DNA of 64,000 nucleotides from an uncultured Ruminococcus sp. GTDB taxonomy: Bacteria > Bacillota > Clostridia > Lachnospirales > Lachnospiraceae. The first letter of the stretch is position 1; every line of letters starts with the position of its first letter. The stretch is from contig CAMMBV010000015.1 in the NCBI GenBank assembly GCA_946494335.1, positions 1-64,000 of the forward strand, written 5' to 3'. A model generated the notes under the pieces. It saw only the letters and a list, made by a program, of their open reading frames with translations. It was not told where the DNA came from and did no database searches. Of this stretch, positions 27,516-37,099 are shown piece after piece. A program made the translations under genes and the position numbers.

Positions 27516-28013
27516 ATGGCAAATCCATCCAGAAGGGTAAATTCAAGATCGGATTATTATTACAGGGGACAGGCGTATATCAGCGGCAATACGGTAAGAA
27601 AACTGGAACGGGAACCAGAGGAGAGAAAACAGCAGAAGAAGAGGAAAACGGTCAGTGTATCCACACAGAAGAACCGTGCAAAAGCCATGCAGATGAGCAG
27701 AGGATATGTGCTGTTTCTGGCGCTGATATCCGTAATTGCACTGGGGCTGTGCGTCAATTATTTAAGGATGCGTTCTCATCTTACGACGCAGACGAAGGCG
27801 ATTGCCAGGGCGGAGTCGGAGCTTAGTGATCTGAAAGCGGACAACGATGCACTGTATAATACAGTTATGGCATCCGTTGATCTGGAGCAGGTAAAGGAAA
27901 CGGCCATTAATGAATTGGGAATGCAGTATCCTACAGAGGAACAGATTATAACCTTTGATACGGCTGGCAACAGTTATGTCCGGCAGTATCAGGATGTACC
28001 CGGACTTAAGTAG
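27516..28013 (+). CDS. ftsL: FtsL-like cell division protein
   Basis: This 165-residue bitopic membrane protein has a long basic cytoplasmic N-terminus (about 1-65). One transmembrane helix (about 68-88) is followed by an extracellular coiled coil containing leucine-spaced heptads. The position between rsmH and the first PBP gene identifies it as FtsL, a divisome scaffold acting with DivIC and FtsQ. Sequence identity of FtsL proteins is low, so the call rests on topology and context. AGGAG precedes the ATG. Confidence 0.85.
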   Translation: MANPSRRVNSRSDYYYRGQAYISGNTVRKLEREPEERKQQKKRKTVSVSTQKNRAKAMQMSRGYVLFLALISVIALGLCVNYLRMRSHLTTQTKAIARAESELSDLKADNDALYNTVMASVDLEQVKETAINELGMQYPTEEQIITFDTAGNSYVRQYQDVPGLK

Positions 28014-28022
28014 GTGTAAAAA

Positions 28023-30260
28023 TTGGAAAAAAAGCGAAGAAATACAAGAAGACATAAAAAAAATGCATTTACAGAACGAAAGCTGAATATTAAAATGAGG
28101 AGGAAGCTGGTATGGTCATTTGGCGTGGTCATACTGGCTTTAGTCGGTTTAGCCGTCAGAATTACTTATATCAACGCCACCAGCGGGGACAAGTATAAGA
28201 GACAGGTGCTGACTCAGTCGCAGCAGCAGTATGAAAGCAGAATCATCCCATTTAAAAGGGGAGATATTCTGGATACAAACGGCACCATACTGGCAACGAG
28301 TGAGAAGGTGTACAATGTAATACTGGACTGCAAGGTGGTAAATTCTGATAAAAAATATATAGAACCCACAGTTGATGCCCTGGTGTCCATTTTGGGACTG
28401 GATGAGGAAATGATTCGGGACAGGCTGACCAGTGAAGAGACTCAGGCCAGTCAGTATCAGATTATCCAGCGGAAACTTTCCATAACGGACAAGCAGGAAT
28501 TTGAGGACTACTGCAATGTGGAGGAAAAAGGGCTGTCAGATGAAGAAAAAGCCAGGCGGCAGAATGTGCAGGGCGTGTGGTTTGAGGAAAACTATCTGCG
28601 GACCTATCCGCTGGATTCCCTGGCATGTGATGTGATCGGCTTTACTTATTCCGGCGACACTGCCGACTGGGGGATTGAAGGCTATTATTCCGATACGTTA
28701 AACGGTACCAACGGCAGGCAGTATGGCTACTTCAATTCCAATGCGGATGTGGAGCAGACGATTATTGAGGCGGAAGACGGAAACAGCGTGGTTTCCACAC
28801 TGGATGTCAACATTCAGGAAATCGTGGAAAAGTATATCAATGAACTGCTGGATGGGCTGGCAGGCGGACCCAATGGAAAAGAAGGGGCAGAGAATGTAGG
28901 AGTTGTGGTGATGAATCCCAATACGGGTGAAGTGCTGGCAATGGCCAGCAATGATTCCTATGATCTGAACAATCCCAGAGATCTGACGAAGTTTTATACC
29001 CAGGCGGAGATTGACGCCATGTCGGAAGAGGATATGCTGGATAATCTCAACAGCATCTGGAAAAATTACTGTGTCAGCGACGCCTTTGAGCCGGGTTCCA
29101 CGGTAAAGCCCATGACAGTTGGAGCGGGGCTGGAAAGCGGCGCCATCGCATACGGCGATACCTTTTACTGTGACGGTTATCAGGTGGTGGCGGACAGAAC
29201 CATCAAATGTTCCGTATATCCCGGCGCCCATGAGACACAGACACTGGCGGAGACCATGAAAAACTCCTGCAATGACGCTATGATGGCCATAGCGGAAACC
29301 ATGGGCGTGGATGAATTTGTGGATTATCAGAACAACGTGTTTAATTTTGGAACACGAACAGGGATCGATCTTCCGGGAGAAGCATCGGGTATCACTTATG
29401 ATACGTCTTCCATGGGGCAGGCGGAGCTGGCAACATGTTCTTTTGGACAGGGATTTACCTGTACTATGATACAGGAAGCGGCGGCTGTGTCCTCCTGTAT
29501 AAACGGCGGATATTATTATCGTCCCCATATCGTAAAGCAGGTATTAAACAGCGAGGGCGCCGTGGAGCGGAATATTGAGCCGGAGCTGATGAAGCAGACG
29601 GTTTCTGAGGAAGTATCTACTCATATCAGAGAATACATGGGAGCTGTCGTACAAAGCGACGGTACCGGGAAGTACGCCAAAGTGGAAGGTTACAGCATGG
29701 GCGGAAAAACGGGAACGGCTCAGAAGCTTCCAAGAGGAAACGGCAAATATCTGATCTCCTTTATTGGGTTTGCCCCTCTGGACAATCCGGAAGTGGTGGT
29801 TTACGCTGTTGTGGATGAACCCAATGTAAAGAATCAGTCTACCAGTGTATATGCACAGTATCTGGTAAATCAGATCATGCGGGAAATCCTTCCCTATATG
29901 AATGTCTTCCAGGATGAGGAGACGGACGGATATGTGAATTCCTATACCGTCGAAGAGCTTCTGGATATGGAAGGCGAAGTAAAAGGCTACGATGAAGAAG
30001 ACAGTGAGGAAGACGGCGAGGATACTTCCGATGAAGAAGACAGCGGGGAAGACGGCGAGGATACTTCCGGTGAGGAAGACAGTGAGGAAGACGGCGAAGA
30101 AACCTCCGGAGACAGTCAGGAGGAAGAGGGCAGCCAGTCTTCTTCGGAAGGAGTGTCCGATACGGATGTTCCAAATCCGCCCGAGGACGATGAAGAAATC
30201 ACTGGCGGCAATACAGCAACTGACGACGGCATAACCAATGAGGAAGCCGGGTTGGAATAA
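28023..30260 (+). CDS. Class B penicillin-binding protein (FtsI/SpoVD type) with acidic repeat tail
   Basis: This is a membrane-anchored D,D-transpeptidase for septal or spore-cortex peptidoglycan. The 745-residue protein has an N-terminal membrane helix (about 30-50), a dimerisation/pedestal domain and a transpeptidase domain. All three active-site motifs are present: S359TVK, S415CN and K562TGT. The C-terminal ~100 residues are almost entirely Glu/Asp/Ser/Gly and include three 13-residue tandem repeats. The start is a TTG at 28023. It could be the divisome PBP, with the next gene the sporulation one, or the reverse. A terminator follows. Confidence 0.92.
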   Translation: MEKKRRNTRRHKKNAFTERKLNIKMRRKLVWSFGVVILALVGLAVRITYINATSGDKYKRQVLTQSQQQYESRIIPFKRGDILDTNGTILATSEKVYNVILDCKVVNSDKKYIEPTVDALVSILGLDEEMIRDRLTSEETQASQYQIIQRKLSITDKQEFEDYCNVEEKGLSDEEKARRQNVQGVWFEENYLRTYPLDSLACDVIGFTYSGDTADWGIEGYYSDTLNGTNGRQYGYFNSNADVEQTIIEAEDGNSVVSTLDVNIQEIVEKYINELLDGLAGGPNGKEGAENVGVVVMNPNTGEVLAMASNDSYDLNNPRDLTKFYTQAEIDAMSEEDMLDNLNSIWKNYCVSDAFEPGSTVKPMTVGAGLESGAIAYGDTFYCDGYQVVADRTIKCSVYPGAHETQTLAETMKNSCNDAMMAIAETMGVDEFVDYQNNVFNFGTRTGIDLPGEASGITYDTSSMGQAELATCSFGQGFTCTMIQEAAAVSSCINGGYYYRPHIVKQVLNSEGAVERNIEPELMKQTVSEEVSTHIREYMGAVVQSDGTGKYAKVEGYSMGGKTGTAQKLPRGNGKYLISFIGFAPLDNPEVVVYAVVDEPNVKNQSTSVYAQYLVNQIMREILPYMNVFQDEETDGYVNSYTVEELLDMEGEVKGYDEEDSEEDGEDTSDEEDSGEDGEDTSGEEDSEEDGEETSGDSQEEEGSQSSSEGVSDTDVPNPPEDDEEITGGNTATDDGITNEEAGLE
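29991..30107 (+). repeat. Three 39-bp tandem repeats inside the PBP gene
   Basis: Units start at 29991, 30030 and 30069. Each encodes a 13-residue acidic block of the form (D/G)EED-S-(E/G)-EDGE-(D/E)-TS. The copies are in frame and nearly identical, so unit number could vary by slippage or recombination without breaking the frame. Confidence 0.85.
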
Positions 30261-30280
30261 ATAAGAGAAAAGTCTGAAAA

Positions 30281-30310
30281 AGACCGGCGGGGGACTGCCG
30301 GTCTTTTTTT
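30281..30310 (+). terminator. Rho-independent terminator inside the dcw cluster
   Basis: A perfect 8-bp stem AGACCGGC/GCCGGTCT, flanked by A and T runs, lies between the two PBP genes. It would reduce or end transcription from the mraZ promoter before the second PBP gene. Confidence 0.85.
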
Positions 30311-30398
30311 GCGGAACTGGAAACGCTTAAAAATTTGGATACATAAAAACAGGTAAAGCTCCATAAAGTATAGCGATGCAAAAGCCGGGAGCTTTTCT

Positions 30399-32132
30399 GT
30401 GAAAAAGAATAAAACTTATAACAAAAAGAAGACGGTAATCGTCTTTGCGGTCTGTATAGCGATGATGGCCGGACTGGCAGGGCGACTGTTTTATCTGATG
30501 GTGCTTCGGGCGGATTACTACACAGAAAAAGCCGATGATCTTCATGAGAGAGAGAGAGACATCAAAGCGGCCAGGGGAAAAATCATTGACAGAAACGGAG
30601 TTGTGCTGGCTGACAACAGGGCGGTCTGTACCATATCCGTGATCCACAGCCAGATCAAGGAGCCGGAGAAAGTGACGGATATGCTGGTAAAAGAGCTGGA
30701 GATAACGGAAGAAGAGGCAAAAAAAAGAGTGGAAAAGGTCAGCTCCATTGAAAGAATCAAAACCAATGTACCCAAGGAGACGGGAGACCGGATACGGGAA
30801 TATAATCTGGCCGGCGTAAAGGTGGATGAGGATTTCAAGCGATATTATCCCTGCGACGATCTGGCTTCCCGGGTACTGGGATTTACGGGAGGAGACAATC
30901 AGGGGATTATTGGTCTTGAAGTACAGTACGACTCCATTCTGGAAGGCATTAACGGAAAGATTCTGACCACAACGGATGCCAGGGGCGTAGAGGTGGATGA
31001 AATAGGAGAAAGCCGTGTGGAGGCAGTGGCCGGATATAATCTTCATATCAGCATGGACTATAACATACAGCGGTACATTCAGCAGGAAGCGGAAAAGGTG
31101 ATGGAAGAAAAACAGGCGGACAGGGTATCTATTTTGCTGATGAATCCCCGGAATGGAGAAATATACGGGATGGCCAATGTGCCGGAATTCCATCTGAATG
31201 ATCCCTTTACTCTGCCGGAGGGAACCGATACAACCGGAAAGACAGAGGAAGAAATCCAGGATCTGAGAAACCAGATGTGGCGAAACATCTGCATCAACGA
31301 TACCTACGAACCGGGGAGTACCTTTAAAATCATCACGGCTGCGGCGGGACTGGAGGAGGGCGTGGTATCCCTGGATGATACATTCTCCTGCCCCGGGTTC
31401 CGGGTGGTGGAAGATCGGCGGATTCACTGCCATAAAAGGACGGGGCATGGGGCGGAGACATTTCTGGAAGGAGCTCAGAATTCCTGCAACCCTGTTTTTA
31501 TTGATGTGGGCTTACGGTTGGGAGTGGATAATTTCTATCGGTATTTCAGGGATTTCGGTCTGATGACGAAAACGGGGATTGATCTGCCCGGGGAGGCGTC
31601 CACGATCATGCATAAAAAGGAAAACATCGGACAGGTGGAGCTGGCGACCATGTCTTTTGGTCAGTCTTTTCAGATCACACCCATTCAGCTGGCGGTGACG
31701 GTATCGTCCATTATCAATGGAGGTAACAGGATCACGCCTCATTTCGGGGTGGAGGTCAGAGATGATGATATGACGCTGATCGATACGCTGGAATATGAAA
31801 CGAAGGAGAACATTGTCTCGCAGGAGACCTCAAAGACTATGCGCTATATACTGGAGAAGGTGGTGTCGGAGGGTTCCGGGAAAAATGCCTATATTGAAGG
31901 GTATGAGATCGGAGGGAAGACTGCCACTTCCCAGACACTGCCCAGAAGCGCCAACGTATATATTTCTTCCTTCCTGGGATTTGCACCTGCCGATGATCCG
32001 AAGGTGCTGGGAATCTGCATTATTCACGATCCGAAAGGCGTCTATTACGGAGGTACCATAGCGGCTCCTGTGATGAAAAGAGTTTTTGAAAATGTTTTGC
32101 CCTACCTGAATATTGAAAAGCAAAACGGTTGA
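30399..32132 (+). CDS. Class B penicillin-binding protein (SpoVD/FtsI type) with KTAT in place of KTGT
   Basis: This second membrane-anchored transpeptidase has 577 residues. It has an N-terminal membrane helix (about 12-33), a pedestal domain and the transpeptidase active site S307TFK, S362CN. The third motif reads K507-T-A509-T, where almost all PBPs have a glycine (KTG or KSG). It lacks the acidic tail of the preceding paralog and also lacks PASTA domains. The start codon is GTG at 30399. As adjacent paralogs, one is likely divisome-specific and one sporulation-specific. Confidence 0.9.
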   Translation: MKKNKTYNKKKTVIVFAVCIAMMAGLAGRLFYLMVLRADYYTEKADDLHERERDIKAARGKIIDRNGVVLADNRAVCTISVIHSQIKEPEKVTDMLVKELEITEEEAKKRVEKVSSIERIKTNVPKETGDRIREYNLAGVKVDEDFKRYYPCDDLASRVLGFTGGDNQGIIGLEVQYDSILEGINGKILTTTDARGVEVDEIGESRVEAVAGYNLHISMDYNIQRYIQQEAEKVMEEKQADRVSILLMNPRNGEIYGMANVPEFHLNDPFTLPEGTDTTGKTEEEIQDLRNQMWRNICINDTYEPGSTFKIITAAAGLEEGVVSLDDTFSCPGFRVVEDRRIHCHKRTGHGAETFLEGAQNSCNPVFIDVGLRLGVDNFYRYFRDFGLMTKTGIDLPGEASTIMHKKENIGQVELATMSFGQSFQITPIQLAVTVSSIINGGNRITPHFGVEVRDDDMTLIDTLEYETKENIVSQETSKTMRYILEKVVSEGSGKNAYIEGYEIGGKTATSQTLPRSANVYISSFLGFAPADDPKVLGICIIHDPKGVYYGGTIAAPVMKRVFENVLPYLNIEKQNG

Positions 32133-32231
32133 TTATTCATGGAAAAAGCTTTATACTGTTTGGGGAGTGTCTGGTGTATACAGATGCTGCCCGCAGGGAG
32201 AAAGAACCAAAGAATAAAAATGAGGTGGATT

Positions 32232-33188
32232 ATGGATTTTAAAGTTGTGATTCCGGTTATTATTTCTTTTGCGATCAGCGTTGTGCTGGCGCCTTTTATT
32301 ATTCCGTTTTTGCGAAGACTGAAAGTGGGACAGACGGAACGGGTGGACGGTGTGCAGTCTCATCTGAAGAAAGCGGGAACCCCAACCATGGGCGGACTGA
32401 TTTTTTTGATTGCAACCACGGTGACTTCCCTTTTTTATGTGAAAGATTACCCCAATATAATTCCAATTCTGTTTTTAACCCTTGGTTTCGGCCTGATCGG
32501 ATTTCTGGATGATTATCTGAAAGTGGTGCTGAAACGCTCCGACGGACTGATGCCGCTGCAGAAGATGTTCCTGCAGATTATTGTCACCGGAATCTTTGCC
32601 GTGTATATGATTCTGTTTACGGATGTGGAGCTTACTCTGCTGGTGCCCTTTTCCGGCGGATACTATCTGGATATCGGCTGGGTGGCCGTTCCTCTTTTGT
32701 TCTTTGCCGTCATCGGAACGGTAAACGGCGTGAATTTTACCGACGGTCTGGATGGACTGGCATCCAGTGTGACCATCATGGTCGCCACATTTTTTACTGT
32801 AGTGGCCATCGGCAATCACAGTGGAATTGAGCCCATTACATGTGCGGTAGTAGGCAGTCTGATGGGATTTCTTCTGTTCAATGTTTTCCCGGCAAGTGTA
32901 TTCATGGGGGATACCGGTTCGCTGGCGCTGGGAGGTTTTGTGGCAGGAACTGCCTATATGCTGCAGATGCCGCTGTTTCTGCTGATTGTAGGACTGATTT
33001 ACCTGGTGGAAGTGGCTTCTGTAATTATCCAGGTTACTTATTTTAAGAAAACCGGCGGCAAACGGATTTTTAAGATGGCGCCCATTCATCACCATTTCGA
33101 GCTTTGCGGATGGTCAGAAACACGGGTGGTGGCTGTTTTTTCAATCATCACTGCAGTTTTATGCATGGCAGCGCTTCTTGCATTGTAA
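32232..33188 (+). CDS. mraY: Phospho-N-acetylmuramoyl-pentapeptide-transferase
   Basis: This integral membrane enzyme makes lipid I from UDP-MurNAc-pentapeptide and undecaprenyl phosphate. The 318-residue protein has about ten membrane segments, the catalytic NFTDGLDGLA motif, FMGDTGSLALGG and the cytoplasmic PIHHHFE loop. The ATG at 32232 behind GAGGTGG is preferred over an in-frame ATG 93 nt upstream. The upstream part encodes a Cys/Trp-containing stretch with no family resemblance. Confidence 0.96.
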   Translation: MDFKVVIPVIISFAISVVLAPFIIPFLRRLKVGQTERVDGVQSHLKKAGTPTMGGLIFLIATTVTSLFYVKDYPNIIPILFLTLGFGLIGFLDDYLKVVLKRSDGLMPLQKMFLQIIVTGIFAVYMILFTDVELTLLVPFSGGYYLDIGWVAVPLLFFAVIGTVNGVNFTDGLDGLASSVTIMVATFFTVVAIGNHSGIEPITCAVVGSLMGFLLFNVFPASVFMGDTGSLALGGFVAGTAYMLQMPLFLLIVGLIYLVEVASVIIQVTYFKKTGGKRIFKMAPIHHHFELCGWSETRVVAVFSIITAVLCMAALLAL

Positions 33189-33203
33189 AGAGGAGTAAAG
33201 ACA

Positions 33204-34565
33204 ATGGAACTGAAAGGAAAAAAAGTATTGGTGTTCGGGGCAGGTATCAGCGGTATAGGCGCTGCAGACCTTCTTGGCAGGGTACAGGCCCGTCCTGTCA
33301 TCTATGATGGAAATACAAAACTCAAAGAAAGTGAAATCCTTGGAAAGCTGCAGAATCCCTCCGGGGTATCGGTGGTTCTGGGAGAAATGTCGGACAAAGT
33401 GCTGGAAGGCGTTGAACTGGCAGTGTTAAGTCCGGGCGTGCCTACGGATCTGGACGCCGTGCAGAAGATCAGAGATAAGAATATTCCCATCTGGGGAGAA
33501 GTAGAACTGGCTTATCAGATGGGAAAAGGAAAAGTGCTGGCTATCACGGGAACAAACGGAAAGACCACCACCACGGCGCTGACCGGACAGATTATGAAGG
33601 ATTATCTGCCGGATGTGTACATAGTGGGAAATATCGGAACGCCCTATACCTCCTGTGCGCTGGATATGACGGAGGATACCGTCACAGTGGCGGAAATCAG
33701 CAGCTTTCAGCTGGAGACGATTCAGGATTTTGCGCCCCGGGTGAGCGCTATACTGAATATCACAGAGGATCATCTGAACCGGCATCATACCATGGAAGAA
33801 TATATCCGGGTGAAGGAGCTGATCACTGCCAACCAGAGTAAGGACGATGTCTGCGTTCTCAATTATGAGGATGAGGTGCTAAGAGCATTTGGAGAACAGG
33901 TGAAAGACCGTATAAAAGTTGTGTTTTTTTCCAGCCTGCGCCAGCTGTCGGAGGGTGTGTTCTTAAAAGGCAGCCGGATTGTCGTTCGGGAAAAGGGGCA
34001 GGAGACGGAAGTTACGGATACCGGCAGGCTCAAGCTGCCGGGGCGTCACAATTATGAAAACGTCATGGCAGCCATTGCCATTGCCAAAGCGGCGGGAGTG
34101 CCGATGGAGAGCATCCAAAAAACAGTGGAAAATTTCCGTGCGGTTCCCCACCGGATCGAATATGTGACTGAAAAAAACGGCGTCGTATATTATAACGATT
34201 CCAAAGGAACCAATCCTGACGCTGCCATCAAAGGGATCCAGGCCATGGACAGGCCGACCCTTCTGATCGGCGGCGGATACGATAAACAGTCGGAATACAC
34301 ACAGTGGATCCGGTCTTTTGACGGAAAAGTGCGGTATCTGGTGCTGATCGGACAGACACGGGAAAAGATCCGGGATGCGGCAAAAGATTGCGGCTTTACC
34401 GACACCATTCTGGCGGATTCTCTGGAGGAGGCAGTAAAAATCTGCGCACAGAAAGCCAATCCGGGCGACGCTGTGCTGCTGTCGCCGGCGTGCGCCAGCT
34501 GGGGCCAGTTTGACAATTATGAGCAAAGAGGCGATAAATTCAAGGAATATGTAAACAGTCTGTGA
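33204..34565 (+). CDS. murD: UDP-N-acetylmuramoylalanine--D-glutamate ligase
   Basis: This cytoplasmic Mur ligase adds D-glutamate to UDP-MurNAc-L-alanine. The 453-residue protein has an N-terminal UDP-binding Rossmann segment (LVFGAGISGIG), the ATP loop AITGTNGKTTTT near residue 115, and the C-terminal ligase domain with YNDSKGTNPDA and LSPACASWGQFDNYEQRG. AGAGGAG precedes the ATG. Confidence 0.96.
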   Translation: MELKGKKVLVFGAGISGIGAADLLGRVQARPVIYDGNTKLKESEILGKLQNPSGVSVVLGEMSDKVLEGVELAVLSPGVPTDLDAVQKIRDKNIPIWGEVELAYQMGKGKVLAITGTNGKTTTTALTGQIMKDYLPDVYIVGNIGTPYTSCALDMTEDTVTVAEISSFQLETIQDFAPRVSAILNITEDHLNRHHTMEEYIRVKELITANQSKDDVCVLNYEDEVLRAFGEQVKDRIKVVFFSSLRQLSEGVFLKGSRIVVREKGQETEVTDTGRLKLPGRHNYENVMAAIAIAKAAGVPMESIQKTVENFRAVPHRIEYVTEKNGVVYYNDSKGTNPDAAIKGIQAMDRPTLLIGGGYDKQSEYTQWIRSFDGKVRYLVLIGQTREKIRDAAKDCGFTDTILADSLEEAVKICAQKANPGDAVLLSPACASWGQFDNYEQRGDKFKEYVNSL

Positions 34566-34571
34566 CAGTCA

Positions 34572-34620
34572 GGGGAATATGCGGGACAGGTGAAACCTTC
34601 CCGCAGGATTCCCCTTTTCT
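34572..34620 (+). terminator. Imperfect hairpin between murD and ftsW/spoVE
   Basis: GGGGAAT and GCGGGA pair with TCCCGC and ATTCCCC around an internal loop, followed by TTTTCTTT. It may be a partial terminator or attenuator within the cluster. Confidence 0.5.
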
Positions 34621-34680
34621 TTATCCGGAATGATATTTGGGAGGGTCATGACATAGATTAAAAGAAAAAGGGAATGAAGG

Positions 34681-35787
34681 ATGCCAAATCCGATGAAAAA
34701 TATCAGGAAAAGAATTCCCGACGGTACGCTGGTGGTACTGGTGGTGCTTCTCACAGCGGCAGGTCTGGTTCTGCTGTACAGCACCAGCACATACAACGGG
34801 CGTGTGAAGTTCCACGATCCCGCCTACTATTTAAAAAAGCAGCTTTTTGCCACGGCCCTGGGATTCCTTGTCCTGTATGTGGTTGCCAATATGGATTACC
34901 ACGTAATAGCCGGTTTCGCCGTGCCTTTGTATGTTATTTCCCTCCTTCTGGGCATAGCGGTGCTTTTATTCGGAGATGAATACAATGGTTCCAGGCGGTG
35001 GCTGTCGCTGGGGCCGCTTTCCTTCCAGCCGGCGGAGTTTGCCAAGGTTGCTGTGATTATCCTGCTGGCCTGGCACATCTGCAGATATAAGAAGGATATG
35101 GGGAAAATGGGTTTTATGGTGAAAACCATGGCTATGGTTCTGCCGGTGGTGGGTCTGGTGGGAACAAACAATCTCAGCACGGCGGTGATTATTCTGGGTA
35201 TCGGAGTAATACTGATTTTTGTGGCAAATCCCAAATACAAACAGTTCGTAGGCATTGGGGCTGCCGGTATCGGATTTATCGCCATCTTTCTGAGCCTGGA
35301 AAGTTATCGTCTGGAAAGGCTGGCGGTCTGGAGAGATCCGGAAAGCTATGATAAGGGCTTTCAGACGATTCAGGGACTGTATGCCATAGGAAGCGGCGGC
35401 ATATTCGGCAAAGGGCTGGGCAGCAGCCTGCAGAAACTGGGATTTGTGCCGGAGGCCCAGAATGATATGATATTTTCCATTATCTGCGAGGAGACCGGGC
35501 TTGTGGGGGCCATTTTGCTGATGCTGGTGTTCGGTCTTCTGATCTGGAGACTGATGGTCATTGCCACCCATGCCCTGGATCTGCTGGGAACCATGATCGC
35601 TGCGGGAATCATGGGCCATATGGCCATACAGGTAATTTTAAATATCGCAGTGGTGACAAATACCATTCCCAATACAGGGATTACACTTCCCTTTGTCAGC
35701 TACGGAGGAACTTCTGTATTGTTTCTGCTGGGGGAGATGGGACTGGCGCTGTCGGTAAGCCGCTATGAAAAACAGGAATTTCTGTAA
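34681..35787 (+). CDS. SEDS peptidoglycan polymerase (FtsW/SpoVE)
   Basis: This integral membrane glycosyltransferase polymerises lipid II in partnership with a class B PBP. The 368-residue protein has about ten membrane segments, STSTYN near the first helix, the SRRWLSLGPLSFQPAEFAK segment and the family signature FVSYGGTSVL near the end. Its place in the dcw cluster, after murD, fits FtsW or the sporulation form SpoVE; sequence alone does not separate them. Confidence 0.93.
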   Translation: MPNPMKNIRKRIPDGTLVVLVVLLTAAGLVLLYSTSTYNGRVKFHDPAYYLKKQLFATALGFLVLYVVANMDYHVIAGFAVPLYVISLLLGIAVLLFGDEYNGSRRWLSLGPLSFQPAEFAKVAVIILLAWHICRYKKDMGKMGFMVKTMAMVLPVVGLVGTNNLSTAVIILGIGVILIFVANPKYKQFVGIGAAGIGFIAIFLSLESYRLERLAVWRDPESYDKGFQTIQGLYAIGSGGIFGKGLGSSLQKLGFVPEAQNDMIFSIICEETGLVGAILLMLVFGLLIWRLMVIATHALDLLGTMIAAGIMGHMAIQVILNIAVVTNTIPNTGITLPFVSYGGTSVLFLLGEMGLALSVSRYEKQEFL

Positions 35788-35845
35788 CAAAATACTCCTT
35801 TTTTGAATATGATAGGTTATAAGTGAATATTTGGGAGTGTGCCAG

Positions 35846-37099
35846 GTGGATAGGATTCGAATTGAAGGAGGAAGGGCACTTTGCGGATCAGTGTACATAC
35901 AGGGTTCCAAGAATGCAGCTTTGCCGGTGATGGCGGCTGCTGTTTTACATAGAGGAGTTACCGTCCTGAAAAATTGTCCCCGTATAACCGATGTCTGTGA
36001 TATGGAACGGATACTTCAGCGGCTGGGAGCCAAAAGCAGCTGGGAGGGGCATACGCTTACACTGGACTGTCGGAACATTGAGGGGACCTGTGTTCCCATG
36101 GAATACGGCAGCCGCATGCGCTCTTCCGTCATTTTGATGGGGAGCCTTCTGGGCAGGATGGGAGAAGTTACCGTGCCTTATCCCGGCGGATGTACCATTG
36201 GAAGGCGTCCGGTAGATCTGCATCTGAAGGCGTTTGGGCAGATGGGAGTCCATGTGGAGGAGCGGCAGGGCATGCTGTATGCTTCCGGCAGCAAAATACG
36301 GCCCGCAGAGTATCTTTTTCCTTTTCGCAGTGTGGGAGCTACGGAGAATGCCATTTTGGCCGCAGCGGCAGGCGACGGGGAAACAGTGCTCAAAAACTGT
36401 GCCATAGAACCGGAGATTGTCCATCTGTGCCGTTTTATGGATAAGATGGGAATACAGATCAAGGGAAAGGGGACGGACTGCCTGATAATAAAGGGAGGGA
36501 CGGAGCTTAAGGATACGGTATTTGACATACCGCCGGATCGGATTGCGGCGGGAACCTACCTTTTTGCAGGGGCAATTACCAGAGGGCAGGTGATACTTGC
36601 AGATGCACCGGAGGAAGAATTGGATTCAATTCTGCAGGTCTATAAGAAAATGGGTGGACAATATTACTGGAACAGTGGTAAACTAGTAACGGACAGCCGG
36701 CATGTGCAGTATCCTGTTTCTTATGTGGAGACGGCATCCTATCCGGGATTTCCCACGGATATGCAGTCTGTCCTGATGAGCGTTCTGACGACTGTGAAGG
36801 GAGACAGCGTCATTCGCGAGCAGATATTTGAAGAAAGATTTAAAATTGTATCATTATTGAACCGTATGGGGGCCAGGATTCTGGTGGACGGCAGGGATGC
36901 GCTGATACATGGGACAGAAACGCTTAAAGGGCAGCATGTGTTTGCGGAGGAACTGCGGGGCGGCGCGGCGTTGGTTTTGGCGGGCCTGGCAGCCAAGGGA
37001 GTTACGGTTATTGATAACCCCCATTTTATCAGAAGAGGATATGAAAACTTCTGTGAAAACCTGGCGGCACTCGGAGGTAACATTACTGTTGATAAATAA
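35846..37099 (+). CDS. murA: UDP-N-acetylglucosamine 1-carboxyvinyltransferase
   Basis: This enzyme transfers enolpyruvate from PEP to UDP-GlcNAc, the first committed step of peptidoglycan synthesis, and is the target of fosfomycin. The 417-residue protein begins VDRIRIEGG and includes GSKNAALPV. It has the active-site Cys116 in PGGCTIGRRPVDLH; Cys at this position is the fosfomycin-sensitive form. The start is a GTG at 35846, because the in-frame TTG 15 nt upstream adds residues outside the family. murA here takes the place that murG or murB often occupies in related clusters. Confidence 0.94.
   Translation: MDRIRIEGGRALCGSVYIQGSKNAALPVMAAAVLHRGVTVLKNCPRITDVCDMERILQRLGAKSSWEGHTLTLDCRNIEGTCVPMEYGSRMRSSVILMGSLLGRMGEVTVPYPGGCTIGRRPVDLHLKAFGQMGVHVEERQGMLYASGSKIRPAEYLFPFRSVGATENAILAAAAGDGETVLKNCAIEPEIVHLCRFMDKMGIQIKGKGTDCLIIKGGTELKDTVFDIPPDRIAAGTYLFAGAITRGQVILADAPEEELDSILQVYKKMGGQYYWNSGKLVTDSRHVQYPVSYVETASYPGFPTDMQSVLMSVLTTVKGDSVIREQIFEERFKIVSLLNRMGARILVDGRDALIHGTETLKGQHVFAEELRGGAALVLAGLAAKGVTVIDNPHFIRRGYENFCENLAALGGNITVDK

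Noticed and set aside
29991-30107. Possible CRISPR-like repeats
   Set aside because: The three units are directly adjacent, have no spacers and are in-frame coding repeats.
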